From assembly GCA_013399895.1 (NCBI GenBank), contig VXBA01000906.1, positions 187,932 through 251,931 of the forward strand: a stretch of 64,000 bases of DNA, read 5' to 3'. Positions 13,601 to 27,700 of this stretch are shown one piece after another. The position numbers were made by a program, and so were the translations under genes. The DNA is from Serilophus lunatus. Taxonomy: Eukaryota > Chordata > Aves > Passeriformes > Eurylaimidae. Below the pieces are notes generated by a model. The model made no database searches and had not been told where the DNA came from. It saw only the letters and a list, made by a program, of their open reading frames with translations. Positions within the stretch are counted from its first letter, which is position 1. Each line of letters starts with the position of its first letter.

Positions 13601-16600
13601 TTGCAGGTAGATGGTCAGTTTCTGCACAGTTTCTTTTATTCTGTACTTGTTAAGCAGTTCTATCATTCTGTCAATTAAAAAATATATCTGCTTATCAATT
13701 TCATATTTTACAATCAGTTTGTGCACATGACCTCGGAAAGCACTGATCTTCTCAGAGATTTCATACTCCTCTATCCAATTTAGGATAAAGTCTTTGATTT
13801 GTTCAAGAATTTCACTGATTTTTTCGATTGGCAAGGACTGTTTAAATTTTTCTAAAAATTCTTTAGCATCAAATGTTTTAATCTGTCGTTTCAAATTTTC
13901 TGCAATGCTTTTGACATCAATATTCTGAATCTGAATCTTGAGTTGTTCTAGCTTTTCCTGTATCCTAGCTGTAATCCCATACTCATCATCTACATTTTTA
14001 ATCCAAGCCAAAGTGCTGCTTCCGATTTTGTTAGGATCATATTCTTGGAAAAAAACCCACAATTTTTCAATGATGTTGATTACAGTTGTTCTTACCTTAT
14101 ATTTGTTATCTAGAGCTGTCAGTGTTTCAATTATTTGATCAAGAAGTTGTACAATAAGTTCTTTAATGTCATACTGCTCATAATAATCTTTGATGTATTG
14201 CTCAATTTCTATCAGATAGACCTGCAGCTGAGAGAATATTTCTGGAAGATTTTTCATGGCTTTTTCCAGCATAATTTGGATATCATCTGATGTTAATCTG
14301 TAGTCCTTTGTGAAAGCAACTAAGTTATTTTTCATACTGCTAACTCTGCTTTTCATATCCAATTTGTCCATGTAATCATTAATGTCCTGTGGAAGTTTAT
14401 CCAAAGTTGCCTTGTATTTTCTCAAATGTTGTTCTATGTTGATGTTCTTCAGGTAACTTTGTACGGCTTGCAGTGTGGATAGAATGATGCCTCTGAGTTT
14501 TTCAAAGTAAACTGGCAAATTTTCTAAGAATGGTAGGTTAATAACATGCATATCTTTATTTTTGTCATACTTCACAAAGCCAGAGATGCTGAATTCTTGA
14601 GGCTCTGATATGCTGCTCCTAAGGCCCAGTACATCAACTAAATTAACTTCTTCAGATGTTAATGGTAGTATGACTGATGTATCCATTACAGAGAGATCTG
14701 CTAAAGCTCTTCCACTAAGTTCCACACCGATCTTTTCTGCATCATTGTAAGCACTGAGATCTTGTGTATATACATTATTGTTTACCTGACTTTTCAATTT
14801 CCAAGCACTTGACTGCTCTGATGGGGTAAAAAGCATGTGAACTTTGTTGTCAAGCAGCGTAGAGTATCTTCCTCTAGACTTCAAGGTATGGCTGGTAGAT
14901 CCTTTGTAATCATGGGAGAAAGTGAAAGCAAGAGGCTCTGCTTTAAACAGGAATTTGCTGTAAAGGTCTCCTGTGTGTTCACCCATAGCAACCAGCTTTC
15001 CATTAGCATTGGTGTGTATGTCAGCGGTGATGGCAAATGGGGCCATAGTGGAACGCACAGCATTGCTGAAACGGAGAGATTTGGAATCACAGTTTGTGTT
15101 CATAGTAACTGAGGAAGAAAGTCCTGCCACATCCAGGTTAACTCGATGACTTACTGCTGTCCCTTGAACATTTGCCACTGTATCTGTTTTCAAGTCTGCA
15201 GTTAGACCAGCACATGTAAGGGTGTAAGTGTGCTTTACTTCATCTGTTCCATGGGCTCCTCTGACATTGCCACCCAAGTTCATTTTCAGAGGCTCGAGAA
15301 GCAGTTCTGCTTTGTTGGAAACTTCTGTTTTAGTGTATTTAAGATTATTGCTCAGTTTAGCTGTAAGTGAGCTAGGCTGCAGTTGTAGGTCAAAAACATG
15401 CTTGTGGAACTTGTCAAAGCTGAAGCTGTTGTCTAACTTTGACGCAAATGTTAAGGATAGGCCAGGAATAGTCAAGTCATTTGTGTACTCCAACTTAATC
15501 TCTTTGAATGATCCTTGCAAATTATTTGAAAACTTGAGTCCTTCTTTATTAACTCTGAAATTTAAAACATGTTTGTTGTCCATACCCAGAACTGTACTCT
15601 GATATTCGCTTCCCAGCATTATTTCTGTCAGGCTTACTCTCCCACCTAGATTGAATTTTGCATTGTTTTTACCATAGCGCCCAGAAGAGGACAATGACAT
15701 GGAGCCTCCAGCAGTGTCGAGCTTGGCATTCATTTCACTCTGCATTGTCAATGGACTAAATTGCACGTTTGTGGTCGCGCTGCTGGCTAGACCGTACCGA
15801 TTGACATTAAGTGATGACTTATGTGCAGCTCGATTCCTTTGATCAGTCAGGGAGATATCGGTGTTGAAAACAAGATCCTGTGAATTGAGAGAACCTGCAA
15901 ACAAGGCAGAATACTGGATTTGCTTGTAGGTGGCTTGGTACTCAGATCGAAGTGCTGCCATCTTCTTTGACAAAATTATTTCAAGCTTATGGACACCTGC
16001 AGTATGTCGATACCTCCCATTTGTTTCAGATGACATTTTCAGCTGGCTGTTTTCACACTTCAGTGAAGCTGTGTTCTTTACTAGTCCATTTTGTAGGTCA
16101 GAAACTGAAGTAATGGAAAATAAACCATCAGTATATCTGCCAGATATCTGATTGGTAGCCTGAAGGTAAGAAGAATCCAACTTCAGATTTGATTTTCCTT
16201 CCAAAACCCTTCTCCTTTCGTTGTATGTGCTTGACAGAGTATAAATGCTTCTTGCAAAGACAGAGGCCACTTCCAGTTGCCCTTCCATTTTGATGTTATT
16301 AATATTCATGTTATTTGTCTTTTCAGAAACAATATCACTGGAAAATGAAAGCTGAGGACCCAGAATACTTGATGCTGTAAGTGATAAGGTGTAATTTGCA
16401 GACGTATCAGGTTCATAATTCTTTCTGCCAGACAACTTAAAAGCTGATGTTAAGATTCTGTGTTTCAGGTGATTCTCATATGCACAGATGTATCCATTTC
16501 TGTTATATGATGCTTCTCCAGAACCTGAAATACGAAAAAGGAGACAAATGTTAACTGTCATCTATACCATTTATCTTTAAAGACTTTTTCTGATGCCATG

Positions 16601-19600
16601 CTACTGCTACTTCCATGCTACTGCTTGAATTTCAGTTATTGTTACACCATTCTGTTTTAAAGGCCTAAGTGAATTCTGGTGAATTGTGAATGTTTCTGTT
16701 AAAATGGCTATTATTTTCGATATCTGAAATTTTGAACTATGAATAAATTAACTACACTGCTAAATGTAATGATGAGAAATGACACAAAGTAATGTCATTA
16801 TTTAAACTTAAGAAGATGGACTCTCAAGAACAGCCCATATCTGGCATTCCTGATTTTTAATGCTTCTTTATCATAGCTCGGTTATGGTGAAAAGTTTAGA
16901 AAAAAACAGAAGGCAGTTTATCATTTGGCAGCTTGAAAATTCAAACTGCAATTTTAGGGGAAATAACTTAAAAATACCATCTTATTGCAATATATGGACA
17001 TAGATAAATGATAAGACAGTTTATATATATACACACACATAAACAGACAGAAATAAACTGTGGGCATACCTAGACATGCACCTGAACACCTCATTTTTAA
17101 AACATTTGACTTGTCATCTACACAACTGTTTGTAGACTCATGTCTTTAGTTTGGAAGGACATTTTCTTCAGTAAGGAATATCCAGAAAAATATAGACTTT
17201 AAAAGTCTTTATTGAATTAAATGACTTGACCTTTAATGCCTGAATGATCAGACACACTAATATTTTTAAAAACAAAGAGAAAGTGATTTGAGAATATGCA
17301 ACACCTCTCTTTAAATAAGTGCAAGCAAATGAATGTGCTGTACTTGCAACAAGGGAAACAATTAAAATAGTTTTGCCAACATTGTTACCTTTCACACTGT
17401 AGGAAAGTAGCTCAAAAACTGAGTCAGCATTCATGTTGTAAGCAGCTCTAACGCTGGATGCTCTCCCTGTGGTGCTGTTGGTCAAAGTGTACGCTCCTGT
17501 CCAGTTGTAATAGTTGCTGTACATATTAGCAGAGACCTCCAACTTGCCCAGTAAAGGCACACGGAAAGGATAGGATTTTGGAATACTAAATGTTGGCATT
17601 CTGTATTCCTGGGATGGCACACTTATTCCCATTGACTCCATTACCAGAGGGGGTGTTTTAACAGTCTGTGGCATCCATATGTCATCAGATGATCTTCCAC
17701 CAAATGGCAACGGTATATCAATTACAAAACTGTTTTTATTTATGTTGTGTCTGATCCGGCCTTCACTGGAAAATAAAGATAAGTCTGTAAGAAACTGGAA
17801 GTGGACAAAGCATATACAGAAAATGTCATGATTCCTTACTCTGCCCATGATACAGAGCTTGCTTACCATGCTTATATCAATGTTCTGGCTTTAGTTTTAG
17901 AAAAATGTAATGACCATCTACTAATATCAACATTTTTAAGCACTCATTCATCAGAACTTAAGGAAAGCACTTTTAGTATCAGTGAATTCTGTCAACGACT
18001 TCTACTCTCATTTCATAATCAGGGAGACTTATAAGTAAAAAAAATTCTCAAACAACACCGCCACACATGTTGGATGCTGAACACCAGACAAAGGCAATTT
18101 TATTGTTCTTAAAAAAAGTGATGCATTCTTATAGAAATGCATGAAGTCATATTAGCATTAGATGTTGTAATAATCTAAATTATTAAGAATTTATCTTTCT
18201 GATTATAAGTGTTTCAAAATTTTCATCTGAATATTCAGCATTTATTATATTTGGAATAAAAAAAAATACAAATCTAACCACTTGACTAGGAGCAAGGACT
18301 GGAAAAATGGACTGTCATCTGAAAAGCTTGTGGGGAAAAAGTGCAATTATGAAAAGGCAAAACAGAAGGAAACTTGCTCTTAATTTGTGAATGAACAATA
18401 GGCTGGCAAAGATATTTGTATTTTTTGCATAACTGGTCTTTTATATTGCAAAATCTTTTTTACAGTTAGACCTACATCCTAGGATGAAAATTAAGTAAAC
18501 ACTTTTGAAATTTGTTTGTCTACATCAAAAGATTGAAAAAGCAACATATAGACCACCAAAAGATTATTTTAATTGTGATTATTACTGTCATCATCTTCTT
18601 CTTCATCATCACCATCACCACAGGTGATAAGAACATAGGAAAAAAACCCAGTTTCTTCCTTGCTTACCTAGCTCAGGAATACAATGGAAGCAATAGAGAT
18701 GTGTGTCTTTAACACAGAGTTTCATATTACCACAGCAAAATATAATACATGGAAAAACAGATCTAAGATAGATAAAATGCAAGACTGTTCTCCGTCTGGT
18801 TTTGGAATCCAATCTTACCCTAGCTTTTGTCGCCCTTTGTATTCACTTCAGCCATCAATATTTCTGTAGCATGGGAAAACTACATAGATATGTTTTCATT
18901 TATTGCAGTGGTATCTGTGGGTGTATTCTGAATATACTATTAAGCAAAACTGTTCCTTGAATTCTTGTGCATAGGCAGATAAGCAATGAGATATGAAGAG
19001 TAACAGCATGAACAGTATGTACTGGGAACTATAATGAGAGTGAATTTTGCAGGTTCATGAGCATTTCAAAATTTAGATCCACTCTCTCTGACCAAGTCAC
19101 ACTTCCAAAAAACAGCAGAAATATGCTATTTATCTACCTCCTGGTCACTCTTTGTTTGTCAAATCCTACTTCTTAAAACTTTTTTAACATACTGCACAAT
19201 TTCTATGAAATTTGACAGAAGGGTAATATCATTCATACAAGTTCTGGGAAACTCACTACTAGGTAGAAGAGATGGGACCAAACTAGTGCAACCATCCAGT
19301 ACATATGTGTACAGCCATGGCACATGCTGCCTTTAAACAAGTCAGACATTGGAAGAGGACAGGAGACTCTACTGGTAGAAGGTTAACCAGCATGTGTAGG
19401 GGAATGGGAAGAACTGTCCAATAGGGCATGTAAATGTAAAGCTACTAGGATTCATGCTAAAGACAACGGGTCTACAAGGATGTAGGACACAAATCTATAG
19501 AAAATATGGCTTCAGTAGTTCTGTGGCTTAAAGTATGTTGAATGCTGCATTTTTGTTCAATACTCCTTACAACATAACACAATACTTAAGGATATATTCA

Positions 19601-21753
19601 AATGCTGTGTAAGTGACTGCTGTAAAGTCAAATTTACATTAAAGACATGCATCAATTCTTTCAGATAATTTCATTTCTCTAGTCTTAAAATTCTTTGCTA
19701 TGATTCCAATTTTGTGTTAGTGTTTACAGCAATTCCATGTTGTTTTATAAAAACAAAGTAAAGTAACATAACAAAAATATGAACAAATAACTATTTTCAG
19801 TTTCCTGTGTCAATATCCTAATTTCACTCCTCACCTTTTCAGGAAAAATTCTTCAGGAATGGTGATATCAGGCAGTTTAAATTCCTGAATAGTCAGCTCC
19901 TGCAGTCCACTTAGTTTGTCTTGCAGAGTCTGGGCATAGGGAACACCTTTTGATACCTTTTGTAGCCAGGTGTTGGTTGCCTGCAATGAGGAGACAAGTT
20001 TTTCAAAGTAAATAACAAGTTTTAGGACTTCTCAGTAAAGTTACCTGAAAGTCGTTGTAACTATTCGCATACTGAGCCCTAGGCATTCGATAAAGTGACT
20101 GGTTCAATCAAAGGTGGAAATGTATGGCTTTTTCAATCTGATGAGTGCTTTTGGAGTTAGTTCTTATTTTGGCTTCCATGGGGGAGGCAAGAATTCATCA
20201 GGGCTATGTGGAGGAGCTGCAATAGCTACTGTAGGTTGAACCATACCACGATAAATTGTGACACAATATGTCGCAGTGTCATATCTGTATGAGCCACTTT
20301 CCGATCCAGCAGTTTGTTGACGTCCTTCTCGAAAGTTCTTGGGAAGTCTGAAAGGTTGACTGGGATGGAAGAAGACAAATTTTTCATAGAAGCGGTGGCA
20401 CCTGAATTCCACTCTAGCTCAATCTTCTCAGAATCTGAAAATCATGAATTTAAAAGGGTAAAATTAGGAATATTCTATTTAGAGATATGTTATAAACTAA
20501 TGTAAAAAGATGTTTAAATTTATAGACTGTATATATGGATCATAGTTTTGCCCCTACCATATCTGAGAAGAACTCTTTCTGAAATTGAGCTTGCAAAAGA
20601 TGTTGCAGCTGAGCTGATCTGAAGATATGCTTTGTTTGGTGAATAATTAACCAGGGCTTCACTTCTAAGTTCAGCTCCCAGGTGAGGAAAAGAAATGGTG
20701 CCTCTTAACATTGCCTCTTCCATTCCAGCATATCTGTGAAAGGAAATTGTAAATACAAATCAAAATAATTCACTGTAGATTATCACTCATGTTTCAGGCA
20801 CAATTTCAGTATTTAAATCTATAGCAAAGGCATAATAAGTGTTATAACAAATTAGATTGAATTGAACTTGTAAACTCTGCTCCAATTCAGTGAATGTTTT
20901 CGGCTTCTGCTACTTACTTTGGAAAATCTATGGTAAACTGTTATAATGCTACTGTGTGGAGATATACACAATAATGAGTCTGCGTTAATTTCATAAGACT
21001 GAAAAGGATGGAAATATGTACCTGCCCTGGAAATGTTGTACCAGAACCAAATTCTGTAATTCAGCTGAATTCTCTACTAAGGATACAGACTGTGGCCATG
21101 AATTGCATAGAAACAAAAAACTTGATAAAATATATTATGCCACTGGGCTTCATTTTCCCTTATTCACATTTATGTTATATCTCTGTGACTTTGTTGACTC
21201 GAGCAAACTTCTAATATTATGTTAGTGCAAATGAAAGGGAATTGAAGTCCCTGACATGTGTCCAAAGCTCCCACTGATATCAGAGGGCATTCTGCATGAA
21301 CAGCAAAGACAAAGACTCCCCGGGGCACCATCAAGATCACAGAATTCCATGGAAGATTGAGGTTTATTAAAGAATGTGATCAGACCATTTCACTATGGGC
21401 TTGTGAGGCAGACAATTTTAGAAACCCTGGCAGGCTGAACATTTTTGTTAGCTCCCCTGTAGATGTTCCCGGAAATATTCTCATCGTGAAGCGTGGGAAT
21501 TTTTACAGGAAGCTCTCAGTTATTTTTGGTTTTGTTTCTTATTGAGTGCTATTAGATTTCTTCATGGGGAGATGTAATAACTTTTTTTTAGAGCCAAACA
21601 CATCCAGTAAAAGATAATACCTCTCTGAAAAAACCTTTCCTTGTTTATATCCTTGGATATAACACCTGCAATAACAGTAGTACAATGCATTCTTGAAGTC
21701 ATATGTGCACAAACACAGACAAACTAGCTCAAGGAACTTGCAATACAAATTTC

Positions 21754-21791
<38 letters not shown>

Positions 21792-24700
21792 TAGGAAAGA
21801 TCAGTTGGTGGATTACATATATGTATTTGATGTATTACAAATTAAATAGTTTTTTAAAGGGGGTTTTAGTGACAAGTGTATATGTTTCTCTATTTAAGAA
21901 AATTCTCCAAAATGGAATAAAATTTCCCTATATTTTCTACATTCAATAAAACCTTCACTTATCTTATTCAAAGGTAGCCGTAAAATTCTAAATGCTTTCC
22001 TGAGTTACCTTATCTGGGCAGTGAGAGTAACTTCAGGAATCTTCTTCTTGTTCAAGTCCAAGACAAGGGTGTATGCTTTCTTCCCAGGAATGGATTCATC
22101 AATAATTCTGAGGTTTGTACCATAGTCAACATCAACATCTGGAATCTGGACATCGCTGGTCAAAATCTTTCTGTCTCTGTTGTATCTGAAGGTCAGTGTG
22201 GCCTCATGCTGCTTTACACCTAGAAAATATAATGTACTTTGATTATTCACATCTATGGAATTAGTTCAGACTTTTCTGGAAAAGAGAATTAAAAAAGGAC
22301 CTGCTGGAAATTTTATCATGTTATAGATTTAACACAACATTTGACGAGTCTGAATCAGAAACTGGTCTTTTTTTTTTCTTCTTGTCTCTAAACACACTAT
22401 CCACTAACTTTTATTATTTACTTGATCGTACAGAGTATTTATATGCTTTACTTCCATATTTCTTCAGAAATTGTTTTTTTCTTTTGCTTATGTAGAAAAC
22501 ATTAACATTTCTACTTCCATTCAACAACTTCACGCCTTAAATCATGCAAAATACAAAATGAGCCTCTCACCATGAAAATCTTGCATTGGAATTGCATACG
22601 TGTAAGGAAATGGCGTTAAAGTGTTGCCCTGTTTGGGTGTGAAAATGGTATTGCATTTTGTACTGTAAAAAATTCTATTATGATTTATTAATAAAAATCT
22701 CTTTCCTATTAAATGACACAGTTCAAAATGGAGTTTGACCATATTGTTTTTTCAGACACTTACCTTCTGCCTGGACAGCAAACTTTAAGGTGTCTATCAG
22801 GTCATTTCCCTCTCGCTGCAAGTCATAGTTTCCACTTGCAGAGTATTCCTTCACTTCGCCTGTGGACACTATTTCAACTTCAAATCTAAAGAAGAAGCAA
22901 ACAAATGTCTTGTGAATAACTACTTTGTCCATGGCCAGAAAGAGAAAAAATCATAAAGTTCTCAACAGCTTTCTGAGCTGCTGCTGCTAGTCTGTTTGTA
23001 AAGATTTTTTTAAGGCAAGCTTTACATGAAAGAGTACCGTAGATACTAAGTCTTAGGAAGGAAGGGTAGTAAGCACAAAATAAACACAGTTTAAGTTGAC
23101 ATGACTTACTTGGATTCTCCAGTCAAGGGAAAATATGGAGCCGCCTCTGCGGTAGTGGAATTAGGGTACAATAATTTGGTGCAGAAATTTAGACCAGGGA
23201 TGAAAGGCTTGCAAGAAGTGGAAGTTTCTTGGTTCTCCATCAGGAGTGGAATCTCTTCAGTTTTGGCTGGAGACACCAAATGCAGTGTATTGCTGGAACA
23301 GAAAAGTCAGTCATTTATTCCCAGGGCAGGTGCTCAGACATTGTCCTATTAAGAAGGTTATTTGTGAATAAAACTCATTTATTAATGTATGGGTAAAAGA
23401 AGTAACATTTGGTGATTAAAAGATCAAGTGGTTTATTAAGCATTATAGATAATTATAATTCTTTGTTTTGAGCCATTTGCTCTCTCTAAAATTAATGTAA
23501 GTAGTCCATTTAAATTCAATCTAAAATAGGTATTGCTATTATAATACTTTCATGTGAAAGAAAACAAAATAATAGAAATGGAAAGTCTTGTATAAAGTTT
23601 CAAAAATAGCGACAAATTAAATAATCTTTAAGCCATGACTCTAAGTTGTCACTTATCTGGGCAATTTTCTTATCTTATAAAAGAAGTTATTCCAGTTTCA
23701 CAATATCTTGGATTTTTCTGAGATGAAAATTTCTCCACACCTGCCTTAGCCTTCCAATTCCACCAGAATAAAAGCCAAGAAGGGAAGGAAGAGCATAGCC
23801 TTGGAAGTTCTCATTCATTTCTCATTACCTGATACTGAGGAGCTTTACTGGATTCTTTGGAGCAGGAATGCTGAATTTCAGTTGTCCAGCTTTTACACTA
23901 ATGTGTGCTTCAATTCCAGATTCATGGAATATATTAGAATTCATTTCCACACCACTTCTAGCAAATTCAGGCATGTTTATTCCCAGGTGTGTTACAAACT
24001 CAATTGCTAATGACGGTTTAGCAATGAGATCTGCTTGCATCTATTTAATAAAAGCAAAATATTGTATTTATTTACCCAATACACTTCTTGCTGGTTATAC
24101 AAATACAACATAAATACAACATAAATACTCTTGATAATCTAGAGGTATATTTTATATAATTTATTTTGCTATTCAAAAAATCTGATTCCCAAATCACATA
24201 ATAAAAGGGACCACATAAGTGGTAACTATAAAGTAATGAACACAGCAAGATGGTAATGCCAAGGATTTTAATGTAAAACCCCTCATGCTTCAGAAAGATT
24301 TTGTAATGGAACTACTTGCATGTAGTTTTAAATCTGAAGAGCCAATTTTCCATTGTAAAAAAAAATTAGCAATTTTTAAAAACAATGAGCAAACTTTGAC
24401 AAAAAAGAGGTGGATCCAAGATTTGAATTTCTCTAAACACAAACTAGCTTATTTTCAAGCTTTTGCTTTGGTCATTTCAGAAAGAAAGGACAGAATGTAA
24501 AATTCTGGAAAATATTGTAAAGGTGTAACTAAATCGTAACCAGTACAAATTTTTAGGACTTATTTATTCTAAATCTTATATATGGTGGAAAATTGAAAGT
24601 TGACATGAACTGAAACTACTAAGAAATTTTTAAGAAATATTAAGTAAATTAGAGAAAAATAGTTATTAGAACTGTAAAAAAAGAATGGAAGAAGTTAATT

Positions 24701-27700
24701 TTTTAAAATTTTATCTTTTAAGTAATTTTGTGTCATATCCTCTTTCATTGTTACAATTTTAAAACGTTTCCTTTCAGGATTTTTTTTCTTCCAGGGGGAA
24801 AAATGTTTTTCTAGATGCAATTTTCCATTTATCTTTTAACTGGTAATCAAATTTTTCACTTTAGATTGCACAAAATAAAATGTTTTGTTAATGTTTTGGC
24901 TTGAGCAGTAAAATTCACAAAACAGATTTTCTACCATTGTAATTTGAGAGCAGGGTGAGAGAAATAAACAGATATTAAAAGGATTTATTTTGAAAGAGTG
25001 ATTGAAATACTTTTAATTCATAAATTGTATTATGTCTAATTATACACATTACTTAATCTAAATGTCATCCACAAATTAACCACAGACCTTTAATGAGATT
25101 TTTTTCATATCAAGAACATTTTATATTTCAAATTTTTCTGGTGTTACAATTTTACCCATAAATGAGATGGTACATTATTAGAAGGAGAAAAACTCTAGAC
25201 AGCTATTGAGACTTACGCTTTTTTGATGAAGCTTCAAAGCTGCTCTGGCCCCAGGTGTTGCTATTCCAGACAAGGCAAACTTCAGTTGCAAACCTGCTCC
25301 AGTTGGAAGCTCAAACTCATTGTCCATGAATATGTAGTGGACAAATAAATCCCTGTCAACACCTTTTGAGATGACTTGTGCAATCTGTGAATCAAACAAA
25401 TGAACAATAAAAAAATTCAGACTTTGAAACGTGAACATTTCGTACTTCAAAAATTTATCTAGAATGACTGCAACTCTATAAACCAAAAGTTAATTTCATA
25501 TGGAGTGGATCATCTAAGTTTTACAGATTCCTTACTTAAAAAAATGTACTAAAGACTGCTTAGCAAAATTTGAACTTTAAAGAAATAGCAGATTTTTTTT
25601 ATCTGCCTTGATACACACAGGTTACCTACCTTAACATACAAGTGTAAATTGGTTTAGACACTCTGTAGCATTCTGCTTTCCCCAAAGTCAATGGCAAAGC
25701 ATTATTTTTACTTCAATGAAAGAAGAGTTTTACCAAATATTCCTAAACTGTAGTATATCTTCTTTTCAACATGACAAAGATGAATTGTTTAATATTAACA
25801 TATATTTTTATAATTAAAAAATTATTAGTATAACTTAATGATGAATACTAAGATTTTGGGCATTGCTCCAGTAAATAATTAAGATCTGAACTTTCTCTTT
25901 TTCCTTCCCCTCACCAATCTTCCATGAGGACCCCACTTCATTATTGAGGAGTCTTCATGCATTTTTCAGAGTCCTTCAGACTAAACACGGATATTTTATT
26001 TCAAACAATTTTATTTTCATACTGATATGAAATATCTTTGCATAATAGTTAAATACAAACTAAATCTTAAAAAAAATCTGTTCCAAAAAAACCCAAATTA
26101 ATTATATATATTAGTGCATCAGAAACATACCATCTCAGGAATAGTCTGTACAGTTTTAACACTCCTTAAAATCAAGTTTCCCAGCAATTTGAAATCATTG
26201 AGTTTCATGTACCCAAGTTCTTCTCCCAGGATTCTCAGATACGCTCTTCCTTCAGGAGCTTCTTTGTTGCCCAATTCTTTTATCAGTTTTTCAAGATTAA
26301 GTATTATTCCTTTCATGATATCCTGAAAATTGAGTAAGAAAGCAGCAAACCAAATCTATAAGAAATCTGTAGATAATGTATCTAAAACAGTTACTTGATG
26401 AATGTCAGCTAATCTACATATGCTCTTACAGATTTGTCTCCAGGAAAAGACCCCTCCCAAATACAATTAAGAAAACACATTACTAAACAGCTTTAAGGAT
26501 TTCTATTTTAGCTTACCAGAAGAGGAGAGGGAAAATATAGACAAAAGAGGTAAATGCTGTAACTACTGTGTAAAAAAGAGGAATACTGTACTACACAGAA
26601 AATGTTTTCAAGCTGTACCTGTTCCTGCTTGCGATCCTGAGAGTAACCAAAATAATCAAAAAGTGCCTTGGAAACCTGCTCTGGCACTTTGCCATCAACC
26701 CAGTACAAGGCCTTGCTTGCAATGTCTGGGAAAAATCCCTTCTCTCCAAACAACGCTTCCAGTGTTGGTTCAAATCCCTTTCCATCCAAGCCAAGCTGAA
26801 ATGAAAAGGAAGGACAATGCATAACTGAGACAGTTCCTCCCACTTCTTCATAACTTTAAAACAAACAGACTTTCCAGGGAACAAGCAATACATTTGAAGT
26901 GTATTCTACAAGTCTATGACACTTAAGGGAAGACACAGAATACTATGTTTTATAATTCATTTAATCTCTTTTGTGAGGTTCAACAAAACCTCCCACACAG
27001 GCTGTATCTCACTGAAAATCTACTATGAATACTTCAGTGTGCCAGCAATGATTCATTAGCATGAAGTCAACTTGTTACAGATGGGTTCATTTTACCCTTG
27101 CTGTGCCCTTTAACAACTTCAACAGGGCCGTCCATCCAGTCAGTGGCAAGTGACATCACATAATGGATGGCTTGCTCTAAAGTCCATGGAGATCAAATCA
27201 AAGTCCCCTTGTATACATAGTGATTCTTAGATTTCTCCCAAAGCTTGTAAAAACACTACATTATTCACAGAAAGTTGTTACAAGAAAACAGAAATAAGAA
27301 AGAAAACAGCTGAATATTAGCAAACATTTCTGATAATTATTGTACCTCAAAAATATCACTGGGGTCAAATCCATACGCATGCAGGGTGGTTTTCAGCATG
27401 GTCTCTCTAGGAACATAGCTGCTTGGGTCAAAAATCACATTTCCTTCTACTTTGGCAGAGATGGGGTCAATTCCAGGTACAGAAACTCTTTTGGAAATCT
27501 GATAATGTTGCGAGAATTTTCTGAAATCTTTGGTTGTTGGAACCTCATTTCCTTTCAGAGCTTCTTCAACTTGGCTTTTTAGACTAAGGAAACGGATAGC
27601 AATTAAAATATGACTAATATATATTCCACTCATTTACTCTTAGTTTTTCATGCCACTTGCAGACATTCACACAGCTGAGGTGATTACAAATGGCTAGCTC

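Noticed and set aside
14198..14200. CAA codon next to the mammalian editing position, as an alternative C-to-U stop site
   Set aside because: It lies inside the degraded mooring element instead of upstream of it, so the known enzyme geometry does not fit.
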